In this document: positions 45,510 through 54,930 of the stretch, piece after piece
Layout of the letters: the number at the start of each line of letters is the position of its first letter
How positions within the stretch are numbered: position 1 is the first letter of the stretch
From: Dyella sp. OK004
Lineage (GTDB): Bacteria; Pseudomonadota; Gammaproteobacteria; Xanthomonadales; Rhodanobacteraceae
Assembly (NCBI RefSeq): GCF_900114495.1
Contig: NZ_FOZI01000001.1
Coordinates: forward strand, 1,480,386-1,544,385
Direction: 5' to 3'
Length of the DNA stretch: 64,000 nucleotides
Program-made: the position numbers and the translations under genes
Notes under the pieces: model-generated
What the model saw: only the letters and a program-made list of their open reading frames with translations
Told to the model about the DNA's origin: nothing
Database searches by the model: none

Positions 45510-45751
45510 AACCAAAGAGAAATGGCCTGAGAGCAGGCGGTGTGCTCTGTAGCTACACACTTTTCCAGTGTCAGGCGTTGGGATAGCCTTCTTCAATCTT
45601 GATCGCCCATCCCTCACGGCCGCACAGGGGCGAAGGTCAAAGGCAAGAGCCCAAGTAAAGAGAACTTTGCCTCGCACCTCATTTACTATAGACGTCCAAA
45701 TCGCGAGCTCCATTGCGATGCGTTCGCTTTATATCTCCTAAGGAAACTTCA

Positions 45752-46612
45752 ATGACTCTCAAGGCGGCATTTATCGGGCTCGGTGCGATGGGTGCGCCGA
45801 TGGCGGGGCATCTGAAGTCGAAGGGGCTGTTGTATGCGGTGGCTAATCGCACGCAGTCGAAGGCGGATGCTCTGGCGCGGGAGTTGGGGGTGCTAGCGCC
45901 TTCACTGGCGGAGTTGGCGGCGCAGTGTGATGTGGTCGCACTGTGTGTGACGGCTGACGCGGATGTGCTTGCCACGGTGGATGCGTTGGCGCCGCATCTG
46001 AAAAAGGGCGCGGTGGTGGTCGATCACTCCACGGTTTCTCCCGACACCGCGAAGCAGGCGGCGGCGAGGCTGGCGGCGGTTGGGGTGGGTTTTCTGGATG
46101 CGCCGGTTTCCGGCGGCGTTGAGGGTGCGAAGAACGGCAAGCTTTCGGTGATGGTGGGTGGTGACGCGCAGGTATTGGAGAAAGCGCGGCCGGTGCTGGA
46201 AGCGTACGCGCTGCGTGTGACGCATCTAGGCGCGGTCGGCGCGGGGCAGGCGACCAAGGCGGTGAATCAAGTGTTGGTGGCGGGCATTGCGCAGGCGGTG
46301 TGCGAAGGCCTTGCGCTTGGTGAGGCGCTGGGTCTGGAGGCTGAACACCTGTTGCCGACGCTGGGCGCCGGCGCGGCTGGCAGCTGGTTCCTGGAGAAGC
46401 GTGGCGCCACCATGCTGCGCAACGAGTTCAGTGTCGGATTCAAGCTCGCGCTGCTGCATAAGGATCTGGGCATTGTGCATGGCATTGCTGAAGCCGCCGG
46501 CACGGATCGCACAGTGATCGAGAAGTCGCTGGCCGATTACGCCGAGCTGATGAGCCAGGGCTATGGCGACGACGATATCTCGGCCTTGATTCGCCTCAAG
46601 CGAAAGGGCTGA
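45752..46612 (+). CDS. NAD-dependent beta-hydroxyacid dehydrogenase (3-hydroxyisobutyrate dehydrogenase family)
   Basis: A 286-aa oxidoreductase. The Rossmann start is AAFIGLGAMGAPMAGHL, the substrate motif FLDAPVSGGVEGAKNGKLS, and the catalytic Lys is in GAGQATKAVNQVL. Candidate substrates are 3-hydroxyisobutyrate, tartronate semialdehyde or short hydroxyacids; sequence does not choose. ATG 45752 has AAGGAA upstream. Single gene. Confidence 0.9.
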   Translation: MTLKAAFIGLGAMGAPMAGHLKSKGLLYAVANRTQSKADALARELGVLAPSLAELAAQCDVVALCVTADADVLATVDALAPHLKKGAVVVDHSTVSPDTAKQAAARLAAVGVGFLDAPVSGGVEGAKNGKLSVMVGGDAQVLEKARPVLEAYALRVTHLGAVGAGQATKAVNQVLVAGIAQAVCEGLALGEALGLEAEHLLPTLGAGAAGSWFLEKRGATMLRNEFSVGFKLALLHKDLGIVHGIAEAAGTDRTVIEKSLADYAELMSQGYGDDDISALIRLKRKG

Positions 46613-46749
46613 GGAGCATGATCGCCAGGCCGGGCGGCGGCTTGCCGCCCGGTACGCTTGGGTATATAGGTGGCGCGCCTGCGCGGGGGTAGGACGCTGT
46701 GCCGTGGCAGGAATGCAAGCCGTTCTCCACTTTGCACTGAGAGGGGATC

Positions 46750-47064
46750 ATGGATATAGCCAGCTTGGTTGTTCAATTGGTCAGTGGCGCCGTTGGCGGC
46801 AATGTCGCCGGCGCGGCACTCAAGAACTTCAACCTTGGCACGCTTGGCAATTCGTTGGCCGGCATCGTCGGCGGCGGTATCGGGGGACAGATTCTGTCCG
46901 CCGTGCTTGGCGGTGGAGCGGGAGCAGCGGCTGCGGGAGCGGCCGGAGGAGGGATGGATCTCTCATCCATCCTGACGCAAGTCGGCGGCGGCGGCGTGGG
47001 CGGCGCCATCCTGATGATCATCATCGGATTGATCAAATCGAAGATGGGCAAATCGACTACGTGA
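46750..47064 (+). CDS. Small glycine/alanine-rich membrane protein
   Basis: A 104-aa protein made almost wholly of Gly-, Ala- and Ile-rich hydrophobic segments (SLAGIVGGGIGGQILSAVLG, AILMIIIGLIKSKMGK at the end). Ribosome site GAGGGG. A good terminator follows 7 bases after its stop, so it forms its own unit. It resembles DNA annotated as hypothetical membrane proteins; no function known. Confidence 0.7.
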   Translation: MDIASLVVQLVSGAVGGNVAGAALKNFNLGTLGNSLAGIVGGGIGGQILSAVLGGGAGAAAAGAAGGGMDLSSILTQVGGGGVGGAILMIIIGLIKSKMGKSTT

Positions 47065-47071
47065 TTCCAAA

Positions 47072-47103
47072 CAACAAGGGCGCCATCGGCGCCCTTGTTG
47101 TTT
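47072..47103 (+). terminator. Rho-independent terminator after the 46750 gene
   Basis: 13-base perfect stem (47072-47084 with 47088-47100), loop ATC, then TTT. It ends 31 bases before the convergent SPOR gene, for which it could also serve. Confidence 0.85.
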
Positions 47104-47133
47104 CAGCATGTTTGTTTGCCGTAGCGGTTCGCT

Positions 47134-47859
47134 TTACCTGCCTTCCTTCAAGGCAATGGCATTGATACCGGCCGAAGACAGGCGCTGCTTGGTCGACTCC
47201 AGCTCGGTCGCCGACTTGAACGGACCGAGGCGCACGCGGTTGTAGGTCTGGCCGTTGACGTTGACCGAGGCCACGTTGGCGACAAAACCCTGCAAGGCCA
47301 GCTTGGCCTTCAGGCTTTCCGCGTCCGCGGCGCTCGGGAAGGCGCCGACCTGCAGCAGATAACCACCGCCCGACGCCGCCGGCGGAGCAGCCGGCGCGGG
47401 TGCGGCGGTGACGTTCTCAGTCACGGCAGTCGGCGTGTTGGCGGGCGGGCGTTGCGCGGCGGCCTGTTGCTGCGCCTGTTGTGCCGCCTGGGCCTGTTGC
47501 TGCGCAAGCTGCTGCTGTTTCTGCTGCTCGGCGCGAGCCTGGGCGCTGATCACCGCGTCCGGGATGCGTACTTCCTTTTCCGACAGCACCGAATAGAAAT
47601 CAAACTGCGGCTTCTTCGGCGCCGGCGCGGATTCGGTGGCGGCCGGTTCGACAGCGCCGGCATCGCTACCGTGCTGTGCCGTGGCTTGCGCGTTCGGCTG
47701 CGGAGCATCGCCGGGCCGCGTACCCATCGGCAGTTTGCCGCGCATGGCGAACATCAGCACGGCACCCACCAGGATGCCGATAACGGCCCAGCCCCAGGCC
47801 GGGAACCCACCGCCGTTGTTGCGCACGGCCTGACGGCCTTTGCCCTTGCGTGCTGCCAT
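47134..47859 (-). CDS. SPOR-domain membrane protein (FtsN-like)
   Basis: A 241-aa protein with a short basic cytoplasmic tail, one membrane helix (WGWAVIGILVGAVLMFAM, about 22-39), a Pro/Ala/Gln linker with long Gln runs, and a C-terminal SPOR domain that binds denuded peptidoglycan (GGYLLQVGAFPSAADAESLK, YNRVRLGPFKSATELE). Probably a septal or cell-envelope protein. It begins immediately after the argS stop, a gene order seen in related bacteria. Confidence 0.9.
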   Translation of the reverse strand: MAARKGKGRQAVRNNGGGFPAWGWAVIGILVGAVLMFAMRGKLPMGTRPGDAPQPNAQATAQHGSDAGAVEPAATESAPAPKKPQFDFYSVLSEKEVRIPDAVISAQARAEQQKQQQLAQQQAQAAQQAQQQAAAQRPPANTPTAVTENVTAAPAPAAPPAASGGGYLLQVGAFPSAADAESLKAKLALQGFVANVASVNVNGQTYNRVRLGPFKSATELESTKQRLSSAGINAIALKEGR

Positions 47860-49548
47860 TTACATGCTCTCCGGGGCGCTGAGGCCCAGCAAATCCAGAC
47901 CGTTCCTGAGTACCTGCCGTGCCGCCACCACCAGGGCGAGGCGCGCGTCGCGCAGGTCCTTGTCTTCCACCAGGAACTGGTACGAGTTGTAGTACGTGTG
48001 GAATGCGTTCGCCAGCTCGCGCAGCCAGTTCGCGATCACGTGCGGCTCGAGGTTCACCGCGGAAGCCTCGACCTGCTCCGGATACTTCGACAGTTCGGTC
48101 AGCAGGATCTGCTCGTGCTCGTTGTCCAGCCGCGCCAGCTGGGTCAAACCATTTTGCAGATCGAAGGTGAACCCTTTCTCGCCGGCCTGACGCAGCACGC
48201 TGCATACGCGCGCGTGGGCGTACTGGATGTAGTAGACCGGGTTGTCGTTGCTCTGCGAGCGAGCCAGGTCGATGTCGAACACCAGTTGCGAATCGGCCTT
48301 GCGCGATATCAGGAAGTAGCGCGTTGCATCTTTGCCGACTTCATCGATCAGGTCGCGCAGAGTGACGTAGCTGCCGGCGCGCTTGGAGATCTTCACCTCT
48401 TCGCCGCCGCGCATCACCGTCACCATCTGGTGCAGCACGTATTCCGGCCAGCCCTTAGGGATGCCGCAGTCCAGCGCCTGCAGGCCAGCCTTTACGCGGG
48501 CGAGCGAACCGTGGTGATCCGAGCCCAGTTCGGTGATGGCGCGCACGTAGCCGCGCAGCCACTTGCTGCGGTGGTAGGCCACGTCGGGTAGGAAGTAGGT
48601 GTAGGTGCCGTCGGACTTGCGCATCACGCGGTCCTTGTCGTCACCGAAATCGGTGGTGCGCAGCCACAGCGCGCCACCTTCCTCATAGGTATGGCCGTGG
48701 GCGACCAGCTCGCGCACGGTCTCCTCGACCTTGCCATCCGAGTACAGCGACGACTCAAGGAAGTAAGTGTCGAACCCGACGCCGAAGGCCTGCAGGTCCA
48801 GGTCCTGCTCGCGGCGCAGGCTGGCCACGGCGAACTGGCGGATGGCGTCGAGGTCTTCGACGTTCTTGGCGCCCGTGATGGTGTGGCCGTCGGCCACCAC
48901 CGATTCGCCGGCCATATAGGCCTTGGCCACGTCGGCAATGTAGTCACCGCGATAGCCGTCCTCCGGCCAGCCGGCATCGCCAGGGCCGAGGTCGCGGGCG
49001 CGCGCCTGGGTGGAGATGGCCAGGTTCTGGATCTGCACGCCGGCGTCGTTGTAATAGAACTCGCGCTTCACGGCCCAGCCGTTGGCGTCGAGCAGGCGGC
49101 TCAGGCAGTCGCCGATGGCCGCCGCGCGGCCGTGGCCGACATGCAGGGGGCCGGTCGGGTTGGCCGAGACGAATTCCACGCCGGCGGTGACGCCGTTGCC
49201 GCTGGTGTTGCGACCGTAAGCGTCGCCTTCTGCCAGGATGCGACGCACCTCGGCGTGATAGGCACCCGGTGCCAGGAAGAAGTTGATGAAGCCCGGACCG
49301 GCGATTTCCACTTTGGCCACCAGGTCATTGGCCGGCAGCGCAGCGACCAGCTTTTCCGCCAGTTCGCGCGGCTTAGCGCGGGCCGGCTTGGCCAGCAGCA
49401 TGGCCGCGTTGCTGGCGAAGTCGCCGTGGTCGCGGTTGCGCGTGCGCTCAATCACGAAGTTCGGCACTTCGAGCTCGGCGGGCAGGGTGGAGTCGTTCTG
49501 CAGGGTACGGATAGCCTGCAGCAGCAAGTCGCGCAGCGGTTGTTTCAC
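47860..49548 (-). CDS. argS: Arginyl-tRNA synthetase
   Basis: A 562-aa class I synthetase. It has HIGH-type motif [24 protein letters not shown]-equivalent region [20 protein letters not shown] and C-terminal anticodon-binding DALR region ([28 protein letters not shown]). Length and start are normal. It is followed without a gap by the SPOR protein gene. Confidence 0.97.
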   Translation of the reverse strand: MKQPLRDLLLQAIRTLQNDSTLPAELEVPNFVIERTRNRDHGDFASNAAMLLAKPARAKPRELAEKLVAALPANDLVAKVEIAGPGFINFFLAPGAYHAEVRRILAEGDAYGRNTSGNGVTAGVEFVSANPTGPLHVGHGRAAAIGDCLSRLLDANGWAVKREFYYNDAGVQIQNLAISTQARARDLGPGDAGWPEDGYRGDYIADVAKAYMAGESVVADGHTITGAKNVEDLDAIRQFAVASLRREQDLDLQAFGVGFDTYFLESSLYSDGKVEETVRELVAHGHTYEEGGALWLRTTDFGDDKDRVMRKSDGTYTYFLPDVAYHRSKWLRGYVRAITELGSDHHGSLARVKAGLQALDCGIPKGWPEYVLHQMVTVMRGGEEVKISKRAGSYVTLRDLIDEVGKDATRYFLISRKADSQLVFDIDLARSQSNDNPVYYIQYAHARVCSVLRQAGEKGFTFDLQNGLTQLARLDNEHEQILLTELSKYPEQVEASAVNLEPHVIANWLRELANAFHTYYNSYQFLVEDKDLRDARLALVVAARQVLRNGLDLLGLSAPESM

Positions 49549-50086
49549 GGGAATGGGTCGGGCTTCGATGGAACCAGTAATCGTATCAGAGCCACATCAC
49601 CGTCTCCCCACACGAAAGCGGTTGCACTGGCGCGGCTTCTCCGCGTGCTGCGTTGCGAGCGCCTGGCCTGTGGATAAGTCTGTGAGGAAAGCTGGCGCGC
49701 GGCGAACGTGTAGCGCGATTTCCCGAGCGGAAATGCAAGTGTCATGAAAATAATTCTATCTAATCAAATAGTTAGAGAGACAATCTGATGGCTTCGACAC
49801 AAGGTGGCCGGCAAGGGCCGTTTTTGCGTCCGTGTGCATAAGTTGGGCCGTCCCAAAGTTGGCGCTTGCACCATGGGTGACGTCATGCTCCTGTCATGCG
49901 GCGCCGCGACAATGCCGCCCGTACCCCCAAGCACCCTCCCCGCGGACGGGGTACGCGAGATGCCGTCACTCTCACCCTCCCCAAAAACGGCCTAACGGCG
50001 CGGTCCCCAACCGCGCCGTTGTTCTTTCCGGAGTTGGCGCCAGTCCCCAGGAAAGCAGCGAGCTGCACGAAGTCGGAGGACAGGGC
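49549..50086. other. Gene-poor interval between argS and radC, possible small RNA
   Basis: About 540 bases. The left part is the argS leader and holds one perfect DnaA-box-like TGTGGATAA (49669-49677). An AT-rich block lies at 49742-49790. A GC-rich stretch with a CCCCG-CGGA-CGGGG hairpin and a strong hairpin at 49994-50020 follows. Short overlapping frames exist on the plus strand but none is convincing. A small RNA ending at that hairpin is possible. Confidence 0.4.
49994..50027. terminator. Hairpin terminator with no clear upstream plus-strand gene
   Basis: 10-base perfect stem AACGGCGCGG/CCGCGCCGTT, loop TCCCCAA, followed on the plus strand by GTTCTTT. On the minus strand it lies about 60 bases after the radC stop, but the T-run there is eleven bases from the stem edge (AGGCCGTTTTT), so its direction is uncertain. 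Confidence 0.6.
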
Positions 50087-50758
50087 TTAGAGCATCCCCA
50101 GCGCTGCCATCGAAACCGGCTCGTCAGCACCGATGACCAAGTGGTCGAGCACACGCACGTCCACCAGCTGCAAGGCATCGCGCAGTGCGCGAGTGATGGC
50201 GCGGTCAGCGCTGCTGGGCTCGGCCACGCCCGACGGGTGGTTATGCGCCAGGATCACCGCGCTGGCGTTGTGCTTGAGACAGGCGCGGACCACTTCGCGT
50301 GGATGCACACTGGCGCCGTCCACCGTGCCGCGGAACAGCTCTTCGAAGGCCAGAACACGGTGCCGGTTATCCAGATACAGACAGGCGAACACTTCGTACG
50401 GCAAATGCCGCAGGCGGGCGCGCAGGTAGTCGCCGCTGTCGCGTGGGTTGCGCAGGCCGGCGCCGAGGGTGAGCTGTTCGCCCAGCGAGCGCCGGGCCAG
50501 CTCCAGTGCGGCGACCAGGCGAGCCCGTTTGGCAGGGCCGATGCCGGGGCTTTGCGTGGTGTGGTCGGGGTCGGCAAGCAAGGCGTGGAGGCCGCCGGCG
50601 TTGCCGATCAGCTCGCGCCCCAGAGTGATGGCGTCCTTGCCGCGTACGCCGCTGCCCAGTAGCACGGCGATCAACTCGGCGTCGGAAAGCCCGTGGGTGC
50701 CGCAGCGCAGGAGTTTTTCGCGGGGGCGTTCGCCCTCCGGCCAGTCACGAATACTCAT
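50087..50758 (-). CDS. radC: RadC family protein (JAB/MPN domain)
   Basis: A 223-aa protein with an N-terminal helix-hairpin-helix (GIGPAKRARLVAALELARR) and a C-terminal JAB metallopeptidase-like domain with HNHPSG (ILAHNHPSGVAEPSSADRAI). Despite the name, a direct role in recombination repair is not established. It is divergent from coaBC, the usual gammaproteobacterial order. Confidence 0.95.
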   Translation of the reverse strand: MSIRDWPEGERPREKLLRCGTHGLSDAELIAVLLGSGVRGKDAITLGRELIGNAGGLHALLADPDHTTQSPGIGPAKRARLVAALELARRSLGEQLTLGAGLRNPRDSGDYLRARLRHLPYEVFACLYLDNRHRVLAFEELFRGTVDGASVHPREVVRACLKHNASAVILAHNHPSGVAEPSSADRAITRALRDALQLVDVRVLDHLVIGADEPVSMAALGML

Positions 50759-50854
50759 GAGCCCAGCGTGCCGGATCGCGGTGCGTCCGGGCAGCAGTGG
50801 AGTGAAGTGAATCCGGTAAGCTACGCATCTGCCCGTTTGTCAGGCCCGTCTTAC

Positions 50855-52060
50855 ATGCAACTTGCCAATCGCCGCATCCTGCTCGGCGTGTCGGGCGGCA
50901 TCGCCGCCTACAAGTCCTGCGAGCTGGTCCGCCGCCTGCGTGACCTCGGCGCCGACGTGCGCGTAGCCATGACCAAGGGCGCCACCCATTTCGTCAGCGC
51001 CACCACCTTCCAGGCATTGTCCGGCCAAGCGGTGCGGGTGAGTCTGTGGGACGAACAGGCCGAGATGGCGATGGGTCATATCGAGCTGGCGCGCTGGGCT
51101 GAGCGGATCATCATCGCGCCGGCCAGCGCCGACCTGATCGCGCGCCTCGCGCATGGCATGGCCAGCGACCTGCTGACCACGCTGTGCCTGGCCAGTGCCG
51201 CGCCGCTCTATGTGGCACCGGCGATGAACCAGCAGATGTGGGCGCATCAGGCGGTGCAGGAAAACGTGGCGACTTTGCGTCGCCGTGGCGTGCACTTGCT
51301 TGGGCCGGCCTCGGGCGACCAGGCCTGCGGCGACATCGGTTCCGGTCGCATGCTCGAGCCGCTGGAGGTGCGTGAGGCGCTGGTGGCTTCCTTTGGCAGC
51401 GAGATGCTGCGCGGGTTGAAGGTGGTTGTGAGCGCGGGGCCGACCTACGAAGACATCGACCCGGTGCGTTTCATCGGCAACCGCAGCTCCGGTCGCATGG
51501 GCTTCGCCGTGGCCGAGGCCGCGGCGCAGGCTGGCGCGGCGGTGACTCTGGTGGCCGGCCCGGTGACCCTGGCCACGCCGCCCGGCGTCGCGCGTCGCAT
51601 TGATGTGCGCAGCGCTGCCGAGATGCACGCTGCGGTGCTGGCATCGGCCACGCAGGCGGATATCTATGTGGGTGCCGCGGCGGTGGGTGACTATCGCCCC
51701 TCCACAGTCGCCTCTCAGAAGCTCAAGAAGCACGACGGCGCCGGGCTGACCCTGGAGCTGGCCGAGAATCCGGACATCCTGACCAGTCTTTCTGCGCAAA
51801 CCGTGCACCCCTTCCTGGTCGGATTCGCCGCGGAAACGCATGATGTGGCGTCCTATGCGCAGGACAAATTGCAACGCAAAGGATTGGACATGATCGCCGC
51901 CAACCAGGTGGGGGACGGCCTCGGTTTCGAGGCGGCCGACAACGCATTGAACCTGTACTGGGCCGGCGGCTCGGTAGAGTTGCCGCGCGCCAGCAAGACC
52001 GAGCTTGCGCACCAGCTCGTCGCGCAGGTTGCGCAGCGCTACAAGGCGGTGCGCCAGTGA
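50855..52060 (+). CDS. coaBC: Bifunctional phosphopantothenoylcysteine decarboxylase / phosphopantothenate--cysteine ligase
   Basis: A 401-aa coenzyme A biosynthesis enzyme. The N-terminal CoaC flavoprotein has [28 protein letters not shown] and active-site Cys in [13 protein letters not shown]. The C-terminal CoaB part has [31 protein letters not shown] and [17 protein letters not shown] 50855 is the family start. It overlaps dut by 4 bases (GTGA). Confidence 0.97.
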   Translation: MQLANRRILLGVSGGIAAYKSCELVRRLRDLGADVRVAMTKGATHFVSATTFQALSGQAVRVSLWDEQAEMAMGHIELARWAERIIIAPASADLIARLAHGMASDLLTTLCLASAAPLYVAPAMNQQMWAHQAVQENVATLRRRGVHLLGPASGDQACGDIGSGRMLEPLEVREALVASFGSEMLRGLKVVVSAGPTYEDIDPVRFIGNRSSGRMGFAVAEAAAQAGAAVTLVAGPVTLATPPGVARRIDVRSAAEMHAAVLASATQADIYVGAAAVGDYRPSTVASQKLKKHDGAGLTLELAENPDILTSLSAQTVHPFLVGFAAETHDVASYAQDKLQRKGLDMIAANQVGDGLGFEAADNALNLYWAGGSVELPRASKTELAHQLVAQVAQRYKAVRQ

Positions 52061-52530
52061 CGGTGAGGTCATCGGCGGTCGACGTCGAGCTGAAAATTCT
52101 CGACCCGCGCCTGGGCCAAAGCATCCCGTTGCCGCAGGCGGCCACTATCGGTAGTGCCGGTATGGATCTGCGCGCGGCTGTCGATGCGCCGCTTACCCTG
52201 GCGCCTGGCGAAAGCGCCCTGGTGCCCAGTGGCATCGCCATCCATATTGGCGACCCCGGCTGGTGCGCCCTGATCGTGCCGCGCTCGGGGCTGGGCCATA
52301 AGCATGGTCTGGTGATGGGCAATCTAGTGGGCGTGATCGACGCCGACTACCAGGGTCCGCTGATGATTTCCTGCTGGAACCGCGGCACGCAGCCTTACAC
52401 GATCGAAGTAGGCGATCGTATCGCCCAGCTGCTGCTGGTGCCGGTGGCGCAGGCGCGCTTGAACGTAGTGACGGAATTCGCGCCATCGCAGCGGGGCGAA
52501 GGCGGTTTTGGTTCGACGGGCGTTAACTGA
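52057..52530 (+). CDS. dut: dUTP diphosphatase
   Basis: A 157-aa trimeric dUTPase hydrolysing dUTP to dUMP. All five motifs are visible: [41 protein letters not shown] and [13 protein letters not shown] start overlapping coaBC; algC follows 24 bases later. Confidence 0.97.
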   Translation: MTVRSSAVDVELKILDPRLGQSIPLPQAATIGSAGMDLRAAVDAPLTLAPGESALVPSGIAIHIGDPGWCALIVPRSGLGHKHGLVMGNLVGVIDADYQGPLMISCWNRGTQPYTIEVGDRIAQLLLVPVAQARLNVVTEFAPSQRGEGGFGSTGVN

Positions 52531-52554
52531 ATCACCACCTGTAGGGGACAGGGT

Positions 52555-54876
52555 ATGGCGATAGACATCGCAAGGGGGCTGCGCGGCCGGCAGATCGACT
52601 GGCGGCGCCTGTTATGGCTCGCAGCCGGCACGCTGCTGATGTTGCTGGGCTTGTTCTGTGCTTGGCAGACCTGGTTGATCGCCGACGAAGACAGCGCGAT
52701 TGCCCGTGTGCACCTGGCGCAGGATCAGGTCGTGCAGGCCATGGCGGGCGAACTCGCTGAAGAACGCGGTGTGCTGGAACATGCCCTGGCCGGACTGGAT
52801 CCCGCGACCCTGCAGGCCGCCCCCGCGCAGGCCGCGGCATCGCTACGCAGCAAGCTGCCGCAGATCCAAGTGCTGGAATTCTTCAGCGGTAGCCTCGACG
52901 AAGTGCTACATGCCAACTACCGCGAGTTCGGCTATGCCAAGGCGGCGCAGCTGATGGCGGCGCAGACCGCGGATGGCGCCACGCTGGCACAGACCATGGC
53001 CAAAGGTGGGAACGATCGTCGCCTCACCCTGGTGTTGCCGGTCGGCGCGGCGCAGCGACCGCAGGCCTGGGCCTGGTTCGAGCTGCCGTTTGCACCAATG
53101 CAGGCGCGTTTTGACGCCATTCTGCCGACAGAGGGCAGACTGGAGCTTCGTCAGGGCGATAATCGTGGCGATATGCGCCTGCTGGCCAATGGTGCGGCAT
53201 CCGCTACCAACGAGGCACAAGGCAAGCCGGTGGCCGGCAGCACCCTCAACGTGGTGGCGGCTTTGCCGGGCGCTTACATCCTGTTGCCGCGTTTTTGGCC
53301 GCTGACAGCCTTGCTGGCGCTGCTGGGATTGGGCGGTGGCGCTTACCTGTTATGGCTGCGCGATCGTTTGCCTGGCCAACGCAAGACCGAACCCGAGGAA
53401 CCGATTTTGTCCGACGTCATTGATAACACCCCCGAGCCGGCCAAGCCGGCACCCAGCCGCCCCGCCAAGCCCGCGATGGCGCCGGCCGCGCCAGTCAGCG
53501 TGGATCCGACCATCTTTCGCGCCTATGACGTGCGCGGCGTGGTCGGCAAGAGCCTGACCCGGGACGTGGCCCAGCTGCTTGGCCAGGCGATCGGTACGGT
53601 GATGCGCGAGAAAGGCCTGCACGAGATCGTGGTGGGCCGCGATGGCCGCCTGTCGGGTCCCGAACTGGCTGGTGCCTTGTCGGACGGCCTGCGCGAAGCG
53701 GGCATCGACGTGATCGACATCGGCGCGGTGCCCACCCCGGTGGTCTATTACGCGGCCTACCGTTTCAACACCGGCAGCGGTGTGGCGGTCACCGGCAGCC
53801 ACAACCCGCCCGATTACAACGGTTTCAAGATCGTGGTCGGTGGCGAAACGCTGTCCGAAGGCGCCATCCAGGATCTGTATCAGCGCATTGCCTCCAACGC
53901 ACTGGAGCGCGGCGGCAAGGGCAGTCTGCGCCATATCGATGTGGTGCCGGACTATATCGAGCGCATCACCTCCGACGTGCAGGCCGAGCGCCGCATGAAG
54001 ATCGTGGTCGACTGCGGCAATGGCATCCCGGGCGCCGTGGCGCCGCAGGTGCTGGAAGGCATCGGCTGCGAGGTGATCCAGCTGTATTGCGATGTGGACG
54101 GTACTTTCCCGAACCATCATCCGGACCCGTCGGATCCGCATAACCTGGAAGACCTGATCCTTGCCGTGAAGAGCACCGGCGCCGATCTGGGTGTGGCCTT
54201 CGATGGTGACGGCGACCGCCTTGGCGTAGTCACCAAGGCTGGCGAGATCATCTTCCCGGATCGCACGCTGATGCTGTTTGCGCGCGACGTGTTGTCGCGC
54301 CAGCCGGGTGCCACCATCATTTATGACGTGAAATGCACCGGCCACCTTAGAGGCCAGATTCTCGATGCTGGCGGCAGTCCGCTGATGTGGCGCACCGGCC
54401 ACTCGCTGATCAAGAGCAAGATGCGCGAAACCGGTGCCGAGTTGGCCGGCGAAATGAGTGGTCACTTCTTCTTCAAGGAGCGCTGGTACGGCTTCGATGA
54501 CGGCATTTACGCCGCGGCCCGCCTGCTCGAGATTCTCGCCAGTGATCCAGAAGAGCGCACGCCTGAAGCGATTTTCGCCACGTGCCCGAAGGGTGTTTCC
54601 ACGCCCGAGCTGAAGATCGAGATGGCAGAGGGGGAGCATTACAAGTTCATCGAGAAGTTCCGCCAGAGCGCGACCTTCGGCGATGCGGCGCTCACCACCA
54701 TCGACGGCGTGCGCGCGGACTGGCCGGACGGCTGGGGACTGGTACGTCCGTCCAACACCACGCCGATCCTGGTGCTGCGTTTCGACGCGGATAACGAGGC
54801 TGCGCTCAAGCGCATCCAGAACGTGTTCCGCGAACGGCTGCACGCGGTCGATCCGGCGCTCAAGCTGCCGTTCTAA
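52555..54876 (+). CDS. algC: Phosphomannomutase/phosphoglucomutase with membrane N-terminal extension
   Basis: A 773-aa protein. Residues 1-310 hold two membrane helices (WLAAGTLLMLLGLFCAWQTW; PLTALLALLGLGGGAYLLWL) around a periplasmic domain of about 230 residues, then a Pro-rich linker. The C-terminal 450 residues are the mutase: phosphoserine loop VTGSHNPPDYNGFKI, metal loop VAFDGDGDRLG, sugar loop GEMSGHFFFKERW and phosphate loop RPSNTTPILVLRF. It supplies GDP-mannose and glucose-1-phosphate for LPS and exopolysaccharide. Long AlgC forms with such an extension are known; the role of the extension is unclear. Confidence 0.94.
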   Translation: MAIDIARGLRGRQIDWRRLLWLAAGTLLMLLGLFCAWQTWLIADEDSAIARVHLAQDQVVQAMAGELAEERGVLEHALAGLDPATLQAAPAQAAASLRSKLPQIQVLEFFSGSLDEVLHANYREFGYAKAAQLMAAQTADGATLAQTMAKGGNDRRLTLVLPVGAAQRPQAWAWFELPFAPMQARFDAILPTEGRLELRQGDNRGDMRLLANGAASATNEAQGKPVAGSTLNVVAALPGAYILLPRFWPLTALLALLGLGGGAYLLWLRDRLPGQRKTEPEEPILSDVIDNTPEPAKPAPSRPAKPAMAPAAPVSVDPTIFRAYDVRGVVGKSLTRDVAQLLGQAIGTVMREKGLHEIVVGRDGRLSGPELAGALSDGLREAGIDVIDIGAVPTPVVYYAAYRFNTGSGVAVTGSHNPPDYNGFKIVVGGETLSEGAIQDLYQRIASNALERGGKGSLRHIDVVPDYIERITSDVQAERRMKIVVDCGNGIPGAVAPQVLEGIGCEVIQLYCDVDGTFPNHHPDPSDPHNLEDLILAVKSTGADLGVAFDGDGDRLGVVTKAGEIIFPDRTLMLFARDVLSRQPGATIIYDVKCTGHLRGQILDAGGSPLMWRTGHSLIKSKMRETGAELAGEMSGHFFFKERWYGFDDGIYAAARLLEILASDPEERTPEAIFATCPKGVSTPELKIEMAEGEHYKFIEKFRQSATFGDAALTTIDGVRADWPDGWGLVRPSNTTPILVLRFDADNEAALKRIQNVFRERLHAVDPALKLPF

Positions 54877-54902
54877 GGCGGCAGCCGCTTCGTTTCAAAA
54901 AG

Positions 54903-54930
54903 AAACGCCACGCGATGCGTGGCGTTTTTT
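54903..54930. terminator. Bidirectional terminator between algC and the DUF4124 gene
   Basis: 11-base perfect stem (AAACGCCACGC/GCGTGGCGTTT, loop GAT) with TTTTTT on the plus strand and an A-run on the other side. It serves both converging genes. Confidence 0.88.

Larger units (their letters stand above)
45275..45751. other. Gene-free interval carrying several intergenic repeats
   Basis: About 480 bases with no convincing gene. In order: a REP-like hairpin (45283-45305) with a GGGTTGAGGGG tail; TCATTCCGGCGTAGGCCGGA remnants (45347-45367); a 12-base hairpin, ACTTTCTCTTTG/CAAAGAGAAAGT (45480-45509), followed by GTAACCAAAGAGAAA; then AT-richer DNA leading to the next start. The order suggests a landing zone for small repeats. 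Confidence 0.6.

Noticed and set aside
49669..49677. Perfect DnaA-box sequence TGTGGATAA upstream of argS
   Set aside because: Single nine-base match without a cluster, AT-rich unwinding region or dnaA/dnaN/gidA neighbours; expected by chance and not an origin.
49804..50090. Short plus-strand frames between argS and radC (for example one starting at 49896)
   Set aside because: Overlapping frames with no ribosome site, low-complexity Pro/Arg content and a hairpin running through them.
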